Positions 1-7,582 of a DNA stretch of 14,117 bases are shown in pieces; the first letter of the stretch is position 1; every line of letters starts with the position of its first letter. Made by a program: the position numbers and the translations under genes. A model generated the notes under the pieces. The model made no database searches, was not told the DNA's origin, and saw only the letters and a program-made list of their open reading frames with translations. This DNA comes from Cuspidothrix sp046080125 (lineage in GTDB: Bacteria; Cyanobacteriota; Cyanobacteriia; Cyanobacteriales; Nostocaceae): the NCBI GenBank assembly GCA_046080125.1, contig JBJTTJ010000201.1:1-14117 (forward strand), given 5' to 3'.

Positions 1-725
1 GCTTTTAATCTTTCGGTGGAATATTTAGCTTTAAAACTCCGTTCTGCTTCATGGGTAAATCGCTCTATTTCGTATCTTTCCGCCGCAAAAGCTTGAATTA
101 AGCGAATACCGCTAAAAACTTCTGTTAAAATAGCAGATAAGTCGGAAATACGATTTTGACTTTTGAGAGAAAATTTTCTTAATCTCTCCCCAAACCAACC
201 AATTAAAATTGCCATAATGGGGGCAACAATTACTGTCGCTAAAGTCAATTGCCAATTCAAATAAATCATATAAATAGGAATAGCAATTAACTGTAAAACA
301 CAGGGAATAAAATCATGAAACAGTTTATTAATAACTTCCCCAACCCTGTCCACATCTTCCGTCAGACGATAGGATAAATCTCCAGCTTTGGCAGTTTCAA
401 AATAGCTGAGATTGAGTTTTTGTAAATGTGAGTAAACCCGTTGACGCAGGTAAAAAGCCACCCGTAACGCTGCCCTGGCCATGTATAAATCTTGCAGAGA
501 CTGGAAAAAGCCTCGGAGGAGAAATATCACAGCGCTAATACCTGCTAATTGAGCGATCGCTAATACATTACCATCACCAAAGGGAACTGCCAACTTACCC
601 GCGACATTAATCAGGGTTAAAGTTGCCAGTACATATCCTAAAATTCCCACAAAACCCTTAGCGATAGTTTCCCACTGGGTGCGGATATATGGTAAAAGTT
701 GCCAATAATTAGAACGTGTTTTCAA
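1..725 (-). CDS. ABC exporter, N-terminal transmembrane part (partial)
   Basis: This is the N-terminal 241 residues of a type I ABC exporter (fused membrane and ATPase half-transporter); the gene continues beyond the left edge, so the ATPase domain is not seen. Likely membrane helices lie near residues 22-44, 55-72, 140-158 and 160-178. Two stretches are typical of the family: FETAKAGDLSYRLTEDVDRV (109-128) in the first intracellular loop and GIRLIQAFAAE (206-216) ahead of the ATPase. I chose the TTG at 725 (MKTRSNYWQLLPYI) because an in-frame stop lies upstream with no ATG or GTG between. The substrate cannot be told from the membrane domain; lipid, polysaccharide and peptide exporters all share it. 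The family call is secure, the start less so. Confidence 0.85.
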   Translation of the reverse strand, partial: MKTRSNYWQLLPYIRTQWETIAKGFVGILGYVLATLTLINVAGKLAVPFGDGNVLAIAQLAGISAVIFLLRGFFQSLQDLYMARAALRVAFYLRQRVYSHLQKLNLSYFETAKAGDLSYRLTEDVDRVGEVINKLFHDFIPCVLQLIAIPIYMIYLNWQLTLATVIVAPIMAILIGWFGERLRKFSLKSQNRISDLSAILTEVFSGIRLIQAFAAERYEIERFTHEAERSFKAKYSTERLK

Positions 726-821
726 ATCGCAACATCCACAAAAAATATTTTCCTTTGTTTAACCCTACCAGTTTTTGGTCATCTTTGGTATACTTGACAA
801 ATCACCCATCATCTGTCATCT

Positions 822-1424
822 TTATTTCTTCACTCTTTTGCCTTGAATTAAATGAATAATTGATGGTAATAAAGAAATAATCACAACTAAGCCAATTATT
901 GGTAATAGATACTTATCTAATTGTTCTGCTGGTAAAGATTTACCCAAGAAAAACCCCAATAAGGTAATACCGAATGTCCAAATAAAGCCACCAATTAAGT
1001 TATAGGACATAAAAGAGCGATAGTGCATAGCCCCAATTCCTGCTACAATGGGGGCAAAAGTCCTGACAATTGGCATAAATCTCGCTAAAACAATGGTTTT
1101 TTTCCCATGCTTTTCATAAAAATCTTGGGTTTTGGCAATATGTTTTTTATGAAATAACCAGGAATCTTGTTTATCAAATAATTTCCTCCCAAATTTATGC
1201 CCCGTAAAATAGCCGACATTATCACCTAAGACAGCAAAAACAAATGCTCCAAAAATCAGCACCCAAATATTTAAAAAGTTTTGAGAAGACACAAATCCCG
1301 CAGTAAATAGTAAACTATCACCAGGAAGAAAAAAGCCAATCAATAAACCAGATTCAGCAAAAATAATTCCCCATACGCCAAAGTAACCGATTGATTTGAT
1401 TAAGTCCGGTAAATTAAAGTGCAT
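822..1424 (-). CDS. DedA family membrane protein
   Basis: A 200-residue integral membrane protein of the DedA (SNARE-associated/VTT) family, whose members act in membrane lipid homeostasis; several have been linked to undecaprenyl-phosphate or phosphatidylethanolamine recycling and to proton-motive-force-dependent resistance. Family signatures visible are FAESGLLIGFFLPGDSLLF (22-40, with the acidic E24 and D36), GDNVGYFTGHKFG (67-79) and the arginine-rich RFMPIVRTFAPIVAG (115-129). Hydrophobic stretches lie near 13-34, 50-66, 122-134, 141-160 and 172-192, and the end is basic (GKRVKK). Length fits the family. The ATG is preceded by AGGA about 11 nt upstream. It is divergent from the ABC-2 permease gene and lies 96 nt from the ABC exporter gene on the same strand. 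The particular lipid substrate is not deducible. Confidence 0.92.
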   Translation of the reverse strand: MHFNLPDLIKSIGYFGVWGIIFAESGLLIGFFLPGDSLLFTAGFVSSQNFLNIWVLIFGAFVFAVLGDNVGYFTGHKFGRKLFDKQDSWLFHKKHIAKTQDFYEKHGKKTIVLARFMPIVRTFAPIVAGIGAMHYRSFMSYNLIGGFIWTFGITLLGFFLGKSLPAEQLDKYLLPIIGLVVIISLLPSIIHLIQGKRVKK

Positions 1425-1541
1425 AAGCTATAATTTCCTAAATAATTTGCATTTTAACGTTGATAAATTTATAAAATTCCTTTCAGCAGATTAAGTTTAG
1501 ATAAAGTTACTTTGCAATACATATTGGAGTAAAAGCAAAAA

Positions 1542-2324
1542 ATGTCAAGATATTTAAAAGTGCTGAAACTGTTCTGGAGTGCCTCTATCTCCGCTGAAAT
1601 GGAATATCGGATCAATTTTATCATTGCTGCTATCAGTAGCTTAGGTAATTTAGCAGGTAGTATGTTTGGTTTATCCCTATTTTACCGCACAGGCTACACA
1701 TTTACAGGTTGGCCATGGGCAGCAGCTTTAGTCGTCTTAGGAATTTTCACCTTATTACAAGGTTTTAGTGGGACTTTTCTCGCTCCTAACTTAAATCGTA
1801 TCGTTCGTCATGTCCAGGAAGGTACTTTAGATTTTATCTTATTAAAACCCATTCCCAGTCAGTTCTGGTTATCTTGTCACACCCTTTCACCCTGGGGAAT
1901 ACCAGATATAATTCTCGGATTACTGATTATTTTCTATGCCGGTCAACAATTGAACTTGGGAATTGATAAATATTTACTAACTATTTTCCCCTTAATTTGT
2001 GGATTAGTTATTCTTTATAGTCTGTGGTTTATTCTAGGAGCAACTAGCATTTGGTTTGTGAAAATATATAACATTACTGAAGTATTAGAGGGATTATTAG
2101 AAGCTGGAAGGTATCCCATTATAGCTTATCCCGTTACTTATCGCTTTTTCTTTACCTTTGTAGTTCCAGTCGCTTTTTTAACTACTATTCCCGCCCAAGC
2201 TATGTTAGGAAAAATTGAATTTATCTGGTTTTTAGGTTCAGGATTTTTAGCTTTGCTATTATTGTTCATTTCCACTCAGTTTTGGCGATTTGCTCTCCGG
2301 TTTTATACCAGTGCTTCCAGTTAG
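1542..2324 (+). CDS. ABC-2 type transporter permease (COG3694-like)
   Basis: A 260-residue polytopic protein with about six membrane helices (near 24-48, 58-80, 118-134, 145-170, 200-220 and 227-245). The motif HVQEGTLDFILLKPIPSQFW (90-109) is typical of the COG3694/DUF990 group of ABC-2 permeases, which usually pair with a second permease (COG4587 type) and an ATPase (COG4586 type). Neither partner is next to it here, so the complex would have to be completed by genes elsewhere, which is common in cyanobacteria. The ATG at 1542 has GGAG about 12 nt upstream. The substrate is unknown. A long repeat-containing gap follows, so it is probably a single-gene transcript. Confidence 0.85.
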   Translation: MSRYLKVLKLFWSASISAEMEYRINFIIAAISSLGNLAGSMFGLSLFYRTGYTFTGWPWAAALVVLGIFTLLQGFSGTFLAPNLNRIVRHVQEGTLDFILLKPIPSQFWLSCHTLSPWGIPDIILGLLIIFYAGQQLNLGIDKYLLTIFPLICGLVILYSLWFILGATSIWFVKIYNITEVLEGLLEAGRYPIIAYPVTYRFFFTFVVPVAFLTTIPAQAMLGKIEFIWFLGSGFLALLLLFISTQFWRFALRFYTSASS

Positions 2325-2751
2325 GTAGGACTTGACTAGAGGTAGGAGGCAATAGTTAAGCATCTCGACTACCCTCGATGACCGATAGAAGGCAGGAATG
2401 AAGAAGTTTTCAGAGATTTTACATCCACTTACCTAACTATTGCTTATTCAAGTGAGGTACAACCAGTCATACAGCACTTCCTGAATATCTGTACCTCGTA
2501 ATGAGGGAAACTGCTGCAATTGAACCCAGATGGTTTTGCGCCTGATTATATATTCTCCAGCAGGGGGGGGGGAAGATTTTTTCTGCTTGATAACTGACAA
2601 CTGGCATTAACTAATAGCCATTTGTGCCTGGGAAGTGCTAAAATTAGCATTTCAGTGTGAGAAGTTGTGAATATAGATATCATAGTCTAGTCACTTCCTC
2701 ATCAATCAGCCACAAACTTACTACATAGGAACAGGAAAAACGGTTCTCAAC
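2325..2751. other. 427-nt intergenic region with small inverted repeats
   Basis: No gene seen. It holds a 10-bp inverted repeat (GCAATAGTTA at 2349-2358, TAACTATTGC at 2434-2443), a 7-bp inverted repeat (GAGGTAC at 2454-2460, GTACCTC at 2491-2497), a run of ten G (2563-2572) and a TGCTAA-AA-TTAGCA hairpin (2636-2649). The promoter and leader of rpsP must lie in the last part, but I could not fix a convincing -35/-10 pair. In many cyanobacteria ffh precedes rpsP; it is not here. Confidence 0.6.
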
Positions 2752-3012
2752 ATGATCAAACTGCGTTTAAAAAGATTTGGCAAAAAGCGGGAAGCAAGTT
2801 ACCGGATTATTGCTATTAACAGCCTGACTCGTCGTGACGGTCGCCCCATCGAAGAACTAGGATTCTATAATCCCAGAACTGACGAAGTAAAATTAAACGT
2901 TCCCGCCATTGTTAAGCGACTACAACAAGGCGCTCAACCCACCGATACAGTTCGTAGTATCCTCCTAAAAGCTAACGTTTTTGAACAGGTCAGTGCAACA
3001 GCCGCATCATAA
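2752..3012 (+). CDS. rpsP: 30S ribosomal protein S16
   Basis: An 86-residue ribosomal protein S16, a small-subunit assembly protein that binds 16S rRNA in the body of the 30S particle. The N-terminus MIKLRLKRFGKKREASYRII and the following RRDGRPIEELGFYNP (27-41) are diagnostic, as is the region around LNVPAIVKRLQQGAQPTDTVRSIL. Length matches cyanobacterial S16. The start is the first ATG, with AGGA about 19 nt upstream and no better Shine-Dalgarno. Seven nucleotides separate its stop from the ATG of the KH-domain gene, so the two are almost certainly co-transcribed. Confidence 0.98.
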   Translation: MIKLRLKRFGKKREASYRIIAINSLTRRDGRPIEELGFYNPRTDEVKLNVPAIVKRLQQGAQPTDTVRSILLKANVFEQVSATAAS

Positions 3013-3019
3013 TCTTGAG

Positions 3020-3406
3020 ATGAAATCCCCAACAACCAGTCCTAATTATGTTGGACTGGTAAAGTTTCTTGTACAGCCGTTTTTAGAATCTCCAGAATCT
3101 TTAAGCATTGATTGTGAAGTATCTCAAACTCTCAAGCGAGTTTGGATTCGCATTGCTTTCGATAGCACTGATAAAGGAAAAGTGTTTGGTCGGTGGGGAA
3201 GAAATATCCAGGCAATTCGTACTGTTATTGCCGCGGCCGCAGAATTATCTGGACAATCAGTATACCTGGATATTTACGGCAGCAGTTCCCAGAGTCGGGA
3301 TAGTCTGTCTTTTGATGAAGACCAAGAAGAACGGATACTATCACCCAAGTCGAAAGAAAGAGAAGGTAATATTCCTAGACCAGTTGTTAAACCACGTTTA
3401 CGCTAG
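3020..3406 (+). CDS. khpA: KH-domain RNA-binding protein (KhpA type)
   Basis: A 128-residue protein with a single type II KH domain. The GXXG loop lies in VFGRWGRNIQAIRTVI (about residues 54-69), preceded by the SIDCEVSQTLKRVWIRIAF strands. Proteins of this family (KhpA/YlqC) bind RNA and act with ribosome maturation or as global RNA chaperones, and the gene usually follows rpsP as it does here. It is longer than the roughly 75-residue Firmicute KhpA because of a charged C-terminal tail (from about residue 90, rich in S, D, E, K and R) that is probably disordered. I start at ATG 3020. The frame also opens at TTG 2981, but that would overlap rpsP by 32 nt and add residues absent from the KH fold. 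Confidence 0.9.
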   Translation: MKSPTTSPNYVGLVKFLVQPFLESPESLSIDCEVSQTLKRVWIRIAFDSTDKGKVFGRWGRNIQAIRTVIAAAAELSGQSVYLDIYGSSSQSRDSLSFDEDQEERILSPKSKEREGNIPRPVVKPRLR

Positions 3407-3834
3407 TATGGCAGCAGCGAAATTAAAAATTAAACATTAAAAATTAAAAAAAAGCAAATTACAAAAGCTGGTTAGGGATTTTTAATTGTTGGTTATTTTT
3501 TTCGCCGCCTACGGGTAATTTAAAAACGTTGGTGACAGATTAAACTCTGGAATGGATGGAGACAGGAGACAACAGTATTGTCAAATCTTGGCTAAGAATT
3601 CCGTATCTATTGCGGGTTTGTCAGCCAAGAATTAACAAATGTTGTCAGCCTATTTCCCAATCATAAAAACTTTAATTAGTAGAAAATTCTAGGATTTTCA
3701 TTTTAAAATATCAGTGAGTAAACTCAAATGAGGAATAAATTCCTCACTACTAACTGGAAATTATTTAGTCCATTCTATTAATAGGAAAATATAAATTTTG
3801 TTAACAACTAGTTTTTACCCCATTCAGCAATAAT
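3407..3834. other. 428-nt intergenic region between KH gene and phoH
   Basis: No coding sequence recognised. It opens with AT-rich reiterations of ATTAAAAATTAAA (3418-3450) and a T7 run near 3495, and contains the nested inverted repeat at 3568-3646 listed separately. The 100 nt before phoH are very AT-rich and probably hold its promoter, but no clear -10/-35 pair could be assigned. Confidence 0.5.
3568..3646. repeat. nested inverted repeat, possible structured RNA or small MITE
   Basis: Outer arms GACAACA (3568-3574) and TGTTGTC (3640-3646) enclose inner arms CTTGGCT (3587-3593) and AGCCAAG (3623-3629). Between them TTGT (3578-3581) can pair with ACAA (3635-3638). The result is a roughly 79-nt imperfect hairpin with a terminal loop of about 29 nt. 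It could be a structured RNA, part of the phoH leader, or a decayed transposable element. Confidence 0.4.
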
Positions 3835-4787
3835 ATGGCAGATGATTACATAATTCAACTGCCTAATATGTCCAGTGCGATCGCTCTAGCAGGATATAGT
3901 GAGGCAAATATCAAGTTTCTATCTCAACAAACAGGAGCTAATTTAGTTCTACGCGGACAAGAATTATTAATTTCGGGAACACCGAATCAAGTAGAATTAG
4001 CCAAAAGATTAGTGCGATCGCTAGAAAATTTATGGATTCAAGGTAATAATATCTCTAGTGCCGATATTTTAACAGCCCGTCAAGCCCTAGATACCAATAG
4101 AGAAGACCAACTACAAGACCTACAGCGCGATGTCCTCGCCAAAACTCGCCGGGGTTTAGACGTTCGCGCTAAACTTTTCACCAACGCCAATATATAGACG
4201 CACTGCGTAGACGTGATTTAACCTTTTGTATTGGACCTGCGGGAACAGGAAAAACCTACCTCGCTGTGGTCGTCGCTGTCCAAGCATTACTAAGTAATCA
4301 ATTTGAACGACTGATTTTAACCCGTCCCGCAGTCGAAGCTGGGGAAAAACTCGGCTTTTTACCAGGAGACTTACAACAAAAAGTTAATCCCTATCTCCGT
4401 CCCCTTTATGATGCCATTAACGAATTTATAGACCCCGAAAAAGTCCCTAATTTAATGGAACGGGAAATCATCGAAGTTGCACCACTAGCTTATATGCGGG
4501 GACGAACCTTGAATAACGCCTTTGTTATCGTTGATGAAGCCCAGAATACCACACAGGCACAAATGAAAATGGTTTTAACCCGATTGGGTTTTAACTCCCG
4601 TATGGTCATTACAGGTGATATTACCCAAACCGATTTGCCACCCCATCAAAAATCCGGTTTAGAAGTAGCGTTACAAATTTTAAAAAACGTCGAAGGAATT
4701 GCAGTTTGCGAATTTACCCAAAAAGATGTAGTTCGTCATCCCTTAGTACAACGAATTGTTGCCGCCTATGAAAGATACGAAACGTAG
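3835..4787 (+). pseudogene. phoH: PhoH-like P-loop ATPase, interrupted by a -1 frameshift
   Basis: A PhoH-family protein (ATPase domain related to superfamily I helicases, RNA- or phosphate-stress-linked) read in two frames. Frame one runs from ATG 3835 (MADDYIIQLPNMSSAIALAG) to a stop at 4195-4197. The rest continues in another frame and ends at 4787. Homology switches at the A run 4171-4173: one more A there restores RRGLDVRAKTFHQRQYIDAL followed by FCIGPAGTGKTYLAVVVA, with Walker A GPAGTGKT at 4233-4256 and Walker B FVIVDEAQN at 4521-4547. The repaired product would be 317 residues, normal for cyanobacteria. The N-terminus has the usual KH-like segment. No canonical slippery heptamer is present, so it is either a real one-base deletion or a homopolymer sequencing error; everything downstream is intact, which favours a recent event or an error. 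Confidence 0.85.
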
Positions 4788-4794
4788 TAAATTA

Positions 4795-4829
4795 GTCAGT
4801 GGTCAGTGGTTAGTTGTCAGTTGTCAGTT
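4795..4829 (+). repeat. GTCAGTT-type heptamer array A (5 units)
   Basis: Five in-phase heptamers (GTCAGTG, GTCAGTG, GTTAGTT, GTCAGTT, GTCAGTT) begin 7 nt after the phoH stop. They belong to the same family as the larger arrays at 9757, 12993 and 13851, and resemble the STRR heptanucleotide repeats of heterocystous cyanobacteria. Confidence 0.85.
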
Positions 4830-4862
4830 GTCATCAATTTAATAACTAAAAAATCAACAAAT

Positions 4863-5270
4863 ATGAGTACAACATTGAAAGAATTTTTAGAAGCTTGTGA
4901 AACCTTGGGAACATTGCGTTTAATTGTTACCAGCAGTGCTGCCGTTTTAGAAGCCAGAGGCAAAATAGAAAAGCTATTTTATGCCGAATTACCAAAAGGT
5001 AAATATGCGAATATGCACACCGAAGGCTTTGAATTTCATTTAAACATGGACATGATTCAACAAGTGAAATTTGAAACAGGGGAAGCCAAAAGAGGAAATT
5101 TTACAACCTATGCCATTCGGTTTTTAGATGTGGAAGAAAAACCCGCATTAAGCCTCTTTTTACAATGGGGTAAACCAGGAGAATATGAACCAGGACAAGT
5201 AGAATCTTGGCAACTTCTAAAAGAAAAATATGGAGAGATCTGGCAACCTTTATCCCTAAAAAATCTCTAG
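4863..5270 (+). CDS. ChuX/HutX-like (heme-binding fold) protein
   Basis: A 135-residue soluble protein with no signal peptide. Its central part, GFEFHLNMDMIQQVKFETG (55-73) then YAIRFLDVEEKPALSLFLQW (about 81-100), has the pattern of a HemS/ChuX/HutX repeat: a hydrophobic-HLN-D strand, an aromatic F.D strand and a following L-F strand, ending in a tryptophan-rich helix (VESWQLLKEKYGEIW). Members of that fold bind or degrade heme, or act as cytoplasmic heme carriers. This call comes from pattern recognition, not alignment, so heme binding is inferred. I start at ATG 4863; the frame is also open upstream to 4806, but that part lies in the heptamer repeat and unconserved AT-rich DNA. No clear Shine-Dalgarno is seen. 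Confidence 0.6.
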   Translation: MSTTLKEFLEACETLGTLRLIVTSSAAVLEARGKIEKLFYAELPKGKYANMHTEGFEFHLNMDMIQQVKFETGEAKRGNFTTYAIRFLDVEEKPALSLFLQWGKPGEYEPGQVESWQLLKEKYGEIWQPLSLKNL

Positions 5271-5281
5271 TTTGCAACAGT

Positions 5282-5306
5282 TCCCCGACCTCTTTAGAAC
5301 TTACGC
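5282..5306. repeat. relics of two dispersed repeats
   Basis: TCCCCGACCTCTTTA (5282-5296) matches half of the hairpin repeat found at 6171-6199, and ACTTACGC (5299-5306) matches the terminal inverted repeat of the MITE-like element at 8158-8261. The two fragments lie side by side, as if older insertions had eroded here. Confidence 0.4.
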
Positions 5307-5317
5307 CAAAGGAAAGT

Positions 5318-5341
5318 AAGGGTAATTCATGAATTACCCTT
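5318..5341. promoter_or_regulatory. perfect 24-nt palindrome (hairpin or operator)
   Basis: Arms AAGGGTAATT and AATTACCCTT flank a central CATG with no mismatch. As RNA this is a 10-bp stem with a 4-nt loop, plausible as the 3' end signal of the ChuX-like gene, though only TTAATT follows and not a true T run. As DNA it could be an operator for the gene that starts at 5368. The sequence does not decide between them. Confidence 0.5.
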
Positions 5342-5367
5342 TAATTACCAATTTTTAATTATTGAAT

Positions 5368-6141
5368 ATGTTGATAAAAATAATTGTTAGTTTTTGCTTA
5401 ATGCTTTTTTTGTTCTTAGGAAATAATCAAGCACAAGCTGGAGAATTAGCGGAACATTTAGCCAAGTTTCCCCAATGGGAAAAATTAACATCAGTCAAAC
5501 CAGCACAGGGAGATTTAGTTTATCCTGAATGGATGTCTGGAACTTGGAAAGTTACCAGCACATTAGTAGATTTAGCTGCACCTTTAGCACCAAATATAGT
5601 CACGCCAGGTTTTGAAGGTAATCGCAGTCAATTAAATCAACCAATCAGTTTTTTAGTTAAATTTGTCAAAGTTGTACCAAGTTATTTTCCCTTAAAAATC
5701 ATTCCTCAACTTAATAATCAAACCCCAATATTAGTAGCTGATAGAGAATTTAATAGTTTAAATTTAACCAAAGCTTATCTAGGAGATAACGCTGTATTAT
5801 CATCGAAGGTAGATCCTAAATCACCCAATCGGCAAATTACATTTTTGCGCGGTGAACGTCAATTAGTTTCCATTATTACTGCCCGCGCTACAGAAACAAT
5901 ATCAGATGATCAATTCATCTCTACAGAAGTTTTTCAACAATTATTTAAAGGTGGTTCTCGTCCCTATTTTAATACTGTAGAATCAACCACCGCTTATCAA
6001 AAACTTTCTACATCTTTCCCCACTATTACAGCAGATCAAGTAACCGCAGTCTATCTTTCTCCCCAAGATCCTGATTACTTTACCGCAGGTTCTCAACCAG
6101 TTGCATTATATCGTTATCGTTTAGAATTTTTCCCCTTGTAG
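5368..6141 (+). CDS. secreted lipocalin-like protein (cyanobacterial, uncharacterised)
   Basis: A 257-residue protein with a clear Sec signal peptide (MLIKIIVSFCLMLFLFLG, then NNQAQA with cleavage before GELAEH), so it is exported to the periplasm or thylakoid lumen. Soon after the signal comes YPEWMSGTWKVTSTLVDLAA, containing the G-x-W motif that opens lipocalin/calycin barrels. The rest alternates short beta-type strands and ends in YRYRLEFFPL, as in a closing barrel strand. It recalls the conserved cyanobacterial and plastid family labelled DUF6816, but I give that from memory and with doubt. ATG 5368 is chosen over TTG 5362 two codons upstream. The palindrome at 5318-5341 lies 26 nt before the start. 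Ligand and function are unknown. Confidence 0.75.
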   Translation: MLIKIIVSFCLMLFLFLGNNQAQAGELAEHLAKFPQWEKLTSVKPAQGDLVYPEWMSGTWKVTSTLVDLAAPLAPNIVTPGFEGNRSQLNQPISFLVKFVKVVPSYFPLKIIPQLNNQTPILVADREFNSLNLTKAYLGDNAVLSSKVDPKSPNRQITFLRGERQLVSIITARATETISDDQFISTEVFQQLFKGGSRPYFNTVESTTAYQKLSTSFPTITADQVTAVYLSPQDPDYFTAGSQPVALYRYRLEFFPL

Positions 6142-6170
6142 ATTACTAGGTTTTTTGTATAGCTAAACCT

Positions 6171-6199
6171 ATCCCCAACTTCTTTAAGAAATCGGGGAT
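6171..6199. terminator. bidirectional hairpin terminator/repeat
   Basis: ATCCCCAACTTCTT (6171-6184) and AAGAAATCGGGGAT (6186-6199) are complementary apart from two positions. The hairpin sits between the convergent lipocalin-like and baeRF genes, 30 nt past one stop and 23 nt past the other, which suits a shared terminator. The TCCCCGACTTCTT-type hairpin is also a dispersed repeat; a broken copy lies at 5282-5296. Confidence 0.65.
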
Positions 6200-6221
6200 A
6201 TCAAGTTAGATATTCGACTGT

Positions 6222-7388
6222 TTAATATCTAAAAATAGCCCCTACATTGACTCCATCAAGTATTGATTCCGGTTGAAGATGATAAACTTTACCACCATTT
6301 AAAAGTGTGTGAATCGCTGCGAAATTTAACATATCTTCATCATCTAATTCGGGTTCTGAATGTAAATCAACTGTAACATTTTGCCTATCAAATTTACCCC
6401 ATATATATTGTTTGATAGGTAAAAATAAAGTATCAACTCGTTGATAATAGGCTGCGGTGATAATTTCTTGGATATCATTGGCTATTTTTCTACTTTTTTC
6501 ACCAGCTAGTTGCAAATAAACCTCTATTAAATTTTGATATTCTTGCTGAAATAAAGGCTGGACAATTTCCCAAGCTGCATGATTTAATTCCTGGGGTTTA
6601 AGAATTTCTGCATTACCATAAATACCTGTTTCTAATAAATAGGGATAAGTATTTGCCTGTCTGTAAATTGGTAATAAATACTCTACTCCTGCTAATAATA
6701 AGGGTGTTTTTTCACCGCGTATTTTTTGATGTAATGCACTATCAACAGCATAACAAAATTGTAAAATATCTTCTTCATGCTTCTCTCTATCAGGACTACC
6801 CTGTCCATGTACAGAACCGGGATGTTGAGCAGCAGAAGTTGCACCTAAAGGTATACCAACTCTGTGCTGTATGCCTTTTTGTAATTCATCTTCTAGAAGA
6901 GTTTCATCCAAATTATGAGGCATATTTTCTACTGCTACCTCATTGAGTTGGTAGCGCGTTCCTGAGTAAAATTTGACATGATGTTGACTTAATGCCAAGA
7001 TGTAAAATTTTGCATCATTATTAATCAGATTTAACAACGGTTTGATGTGAAAATTGTTGCCAATAACCACTAATTGAGGGCAGGAAATTGGTAAACAATA
7101 GTGATGAAATAGATTTGGGGACGTAAAAATTACTAATCCATGATTCTGATTTTCCCAAAAATCAGTATTGTCTAATTCCATCACTGGTTTGAGTAAACTT
7201 ACAGTCTCAGCATGACGTAACCCTATTTCATCTAAACGATTTTCAGCTTCCCGAATTAAATTTTTAAACCGAATCGGATTTTGTCGGGTTTCTCCTCCGA
7301 CTTTTTCTACAGGTAGATACAGAGAAATGCATGGATACTGAGGATTTTGGACTAAACTTTTGAGTTCATCAAGAGAAAATATAGTCAT
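6222..7388 (-). CDS. baeRF (eRF1-like) domain protein
   Basis: A 388-residue soluble protein of the bacterial/archaeal eRF1-related (baeRF) families. It opens MTIFSLDELKSLV and continues PCISLYLPVEKVGGETRQNP, the hallmark of the group, followed by IRFKNLIREAENRL. A middle region HPGSVHGQGSPDREKHEEDI (about 189-208) occupies the loop where release factors carry their catalytic glycine motif, and an LLLAGVEYLLPIYR strand follows, as in eRF1 domain 3-like folds. The families are predicted, not shown, to act on ribosomes or ribosome-associated RNA or peptide. I prefer ATG 7388, preceded by GGGGA, over ATG 7403 five codons upstream, which has no ribosome-binding site. On the coding strand TATATT about 16-21 nt upstream of ATG 7403 could be a -10 box. 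Confidence 0.85.
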   Translation of the reverse strand: MTIFSLDELKSLVQNPQYPCISLYLPVEKVGGETRQNPIRFKNLIREAENRLDEIGLRHAETVSLLKPVMELDNTDFWENQNHGLVIFTSPNLFHHYCLPISCPQLVVIGNNFHIKPLLNLINNDAKFYILALSQHHVKFYSGTRYQLNEVAVENMPHNLDETLLEDELQKGIQHRVGIPLGATSAAQHPGSVHGQGSPDREKHEEDILQFCYAVDSALHQKIRGEKTPLLLAGVEYLLPIYRQANTYPYLLETGIYGNAEILKPQELNHAAWEIVQPLFQQEYQNLIEVYLQLAGEKSRKIANDIQEIITAAYYQRVDTLFLPIKQYIWGKFDRQNVTVDLHSEPELDDEDMLNFAAIHTLLNGGKVYHLQPESILDGVNVGAIFRY

Positions 7389-7582
7389 AGATTTTATCCC
7401 CATCTAGGAAAACTAGAGAATATAAATTCAATTGAACTCTTGATGTGATAACTTTGCATCTTTCTTTTGATAAGAAATTACCCGATGAATCTTCCTTTTT
7501 ATAGATAGAACGTAAGAATTTAGGGAATAGCGAACAGGAAGATCACGGAAAAATGTTCTTCATTCTGAACTTCTGAAGTGAA

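Noticed and set aside
2981..3019. Upstream TTG start for the KH-domain gene
   Set aside because: It would overlap rpsP by 32 nt, and the added residues (MNRSVQQPHHNLE) are not part of the KH fold; ATG 3020 is seven nucleotides after the rpsP stop.
3108..3440. 110-residue plus-strand frame overlapping the KH gene
   Set aside because: A shadow in another frame of a confidently identified gene, with no family resemblance.
4165..4200. Programmed ribosomal frameshift in phoH
   Set aside because: The zero-frame codons GCT AAA CTT TTC do not form a slippery heptamer, and no clear pseudoknot or internal Shine-Dalgarno was seen; a missing A in a short A run explains the data more simply.
6653..6946. 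97-residue plus-strand frame inside the baeRF gene
   Set aside because: Antisense shadow of a real gene; composition is unlike a protein family I know.
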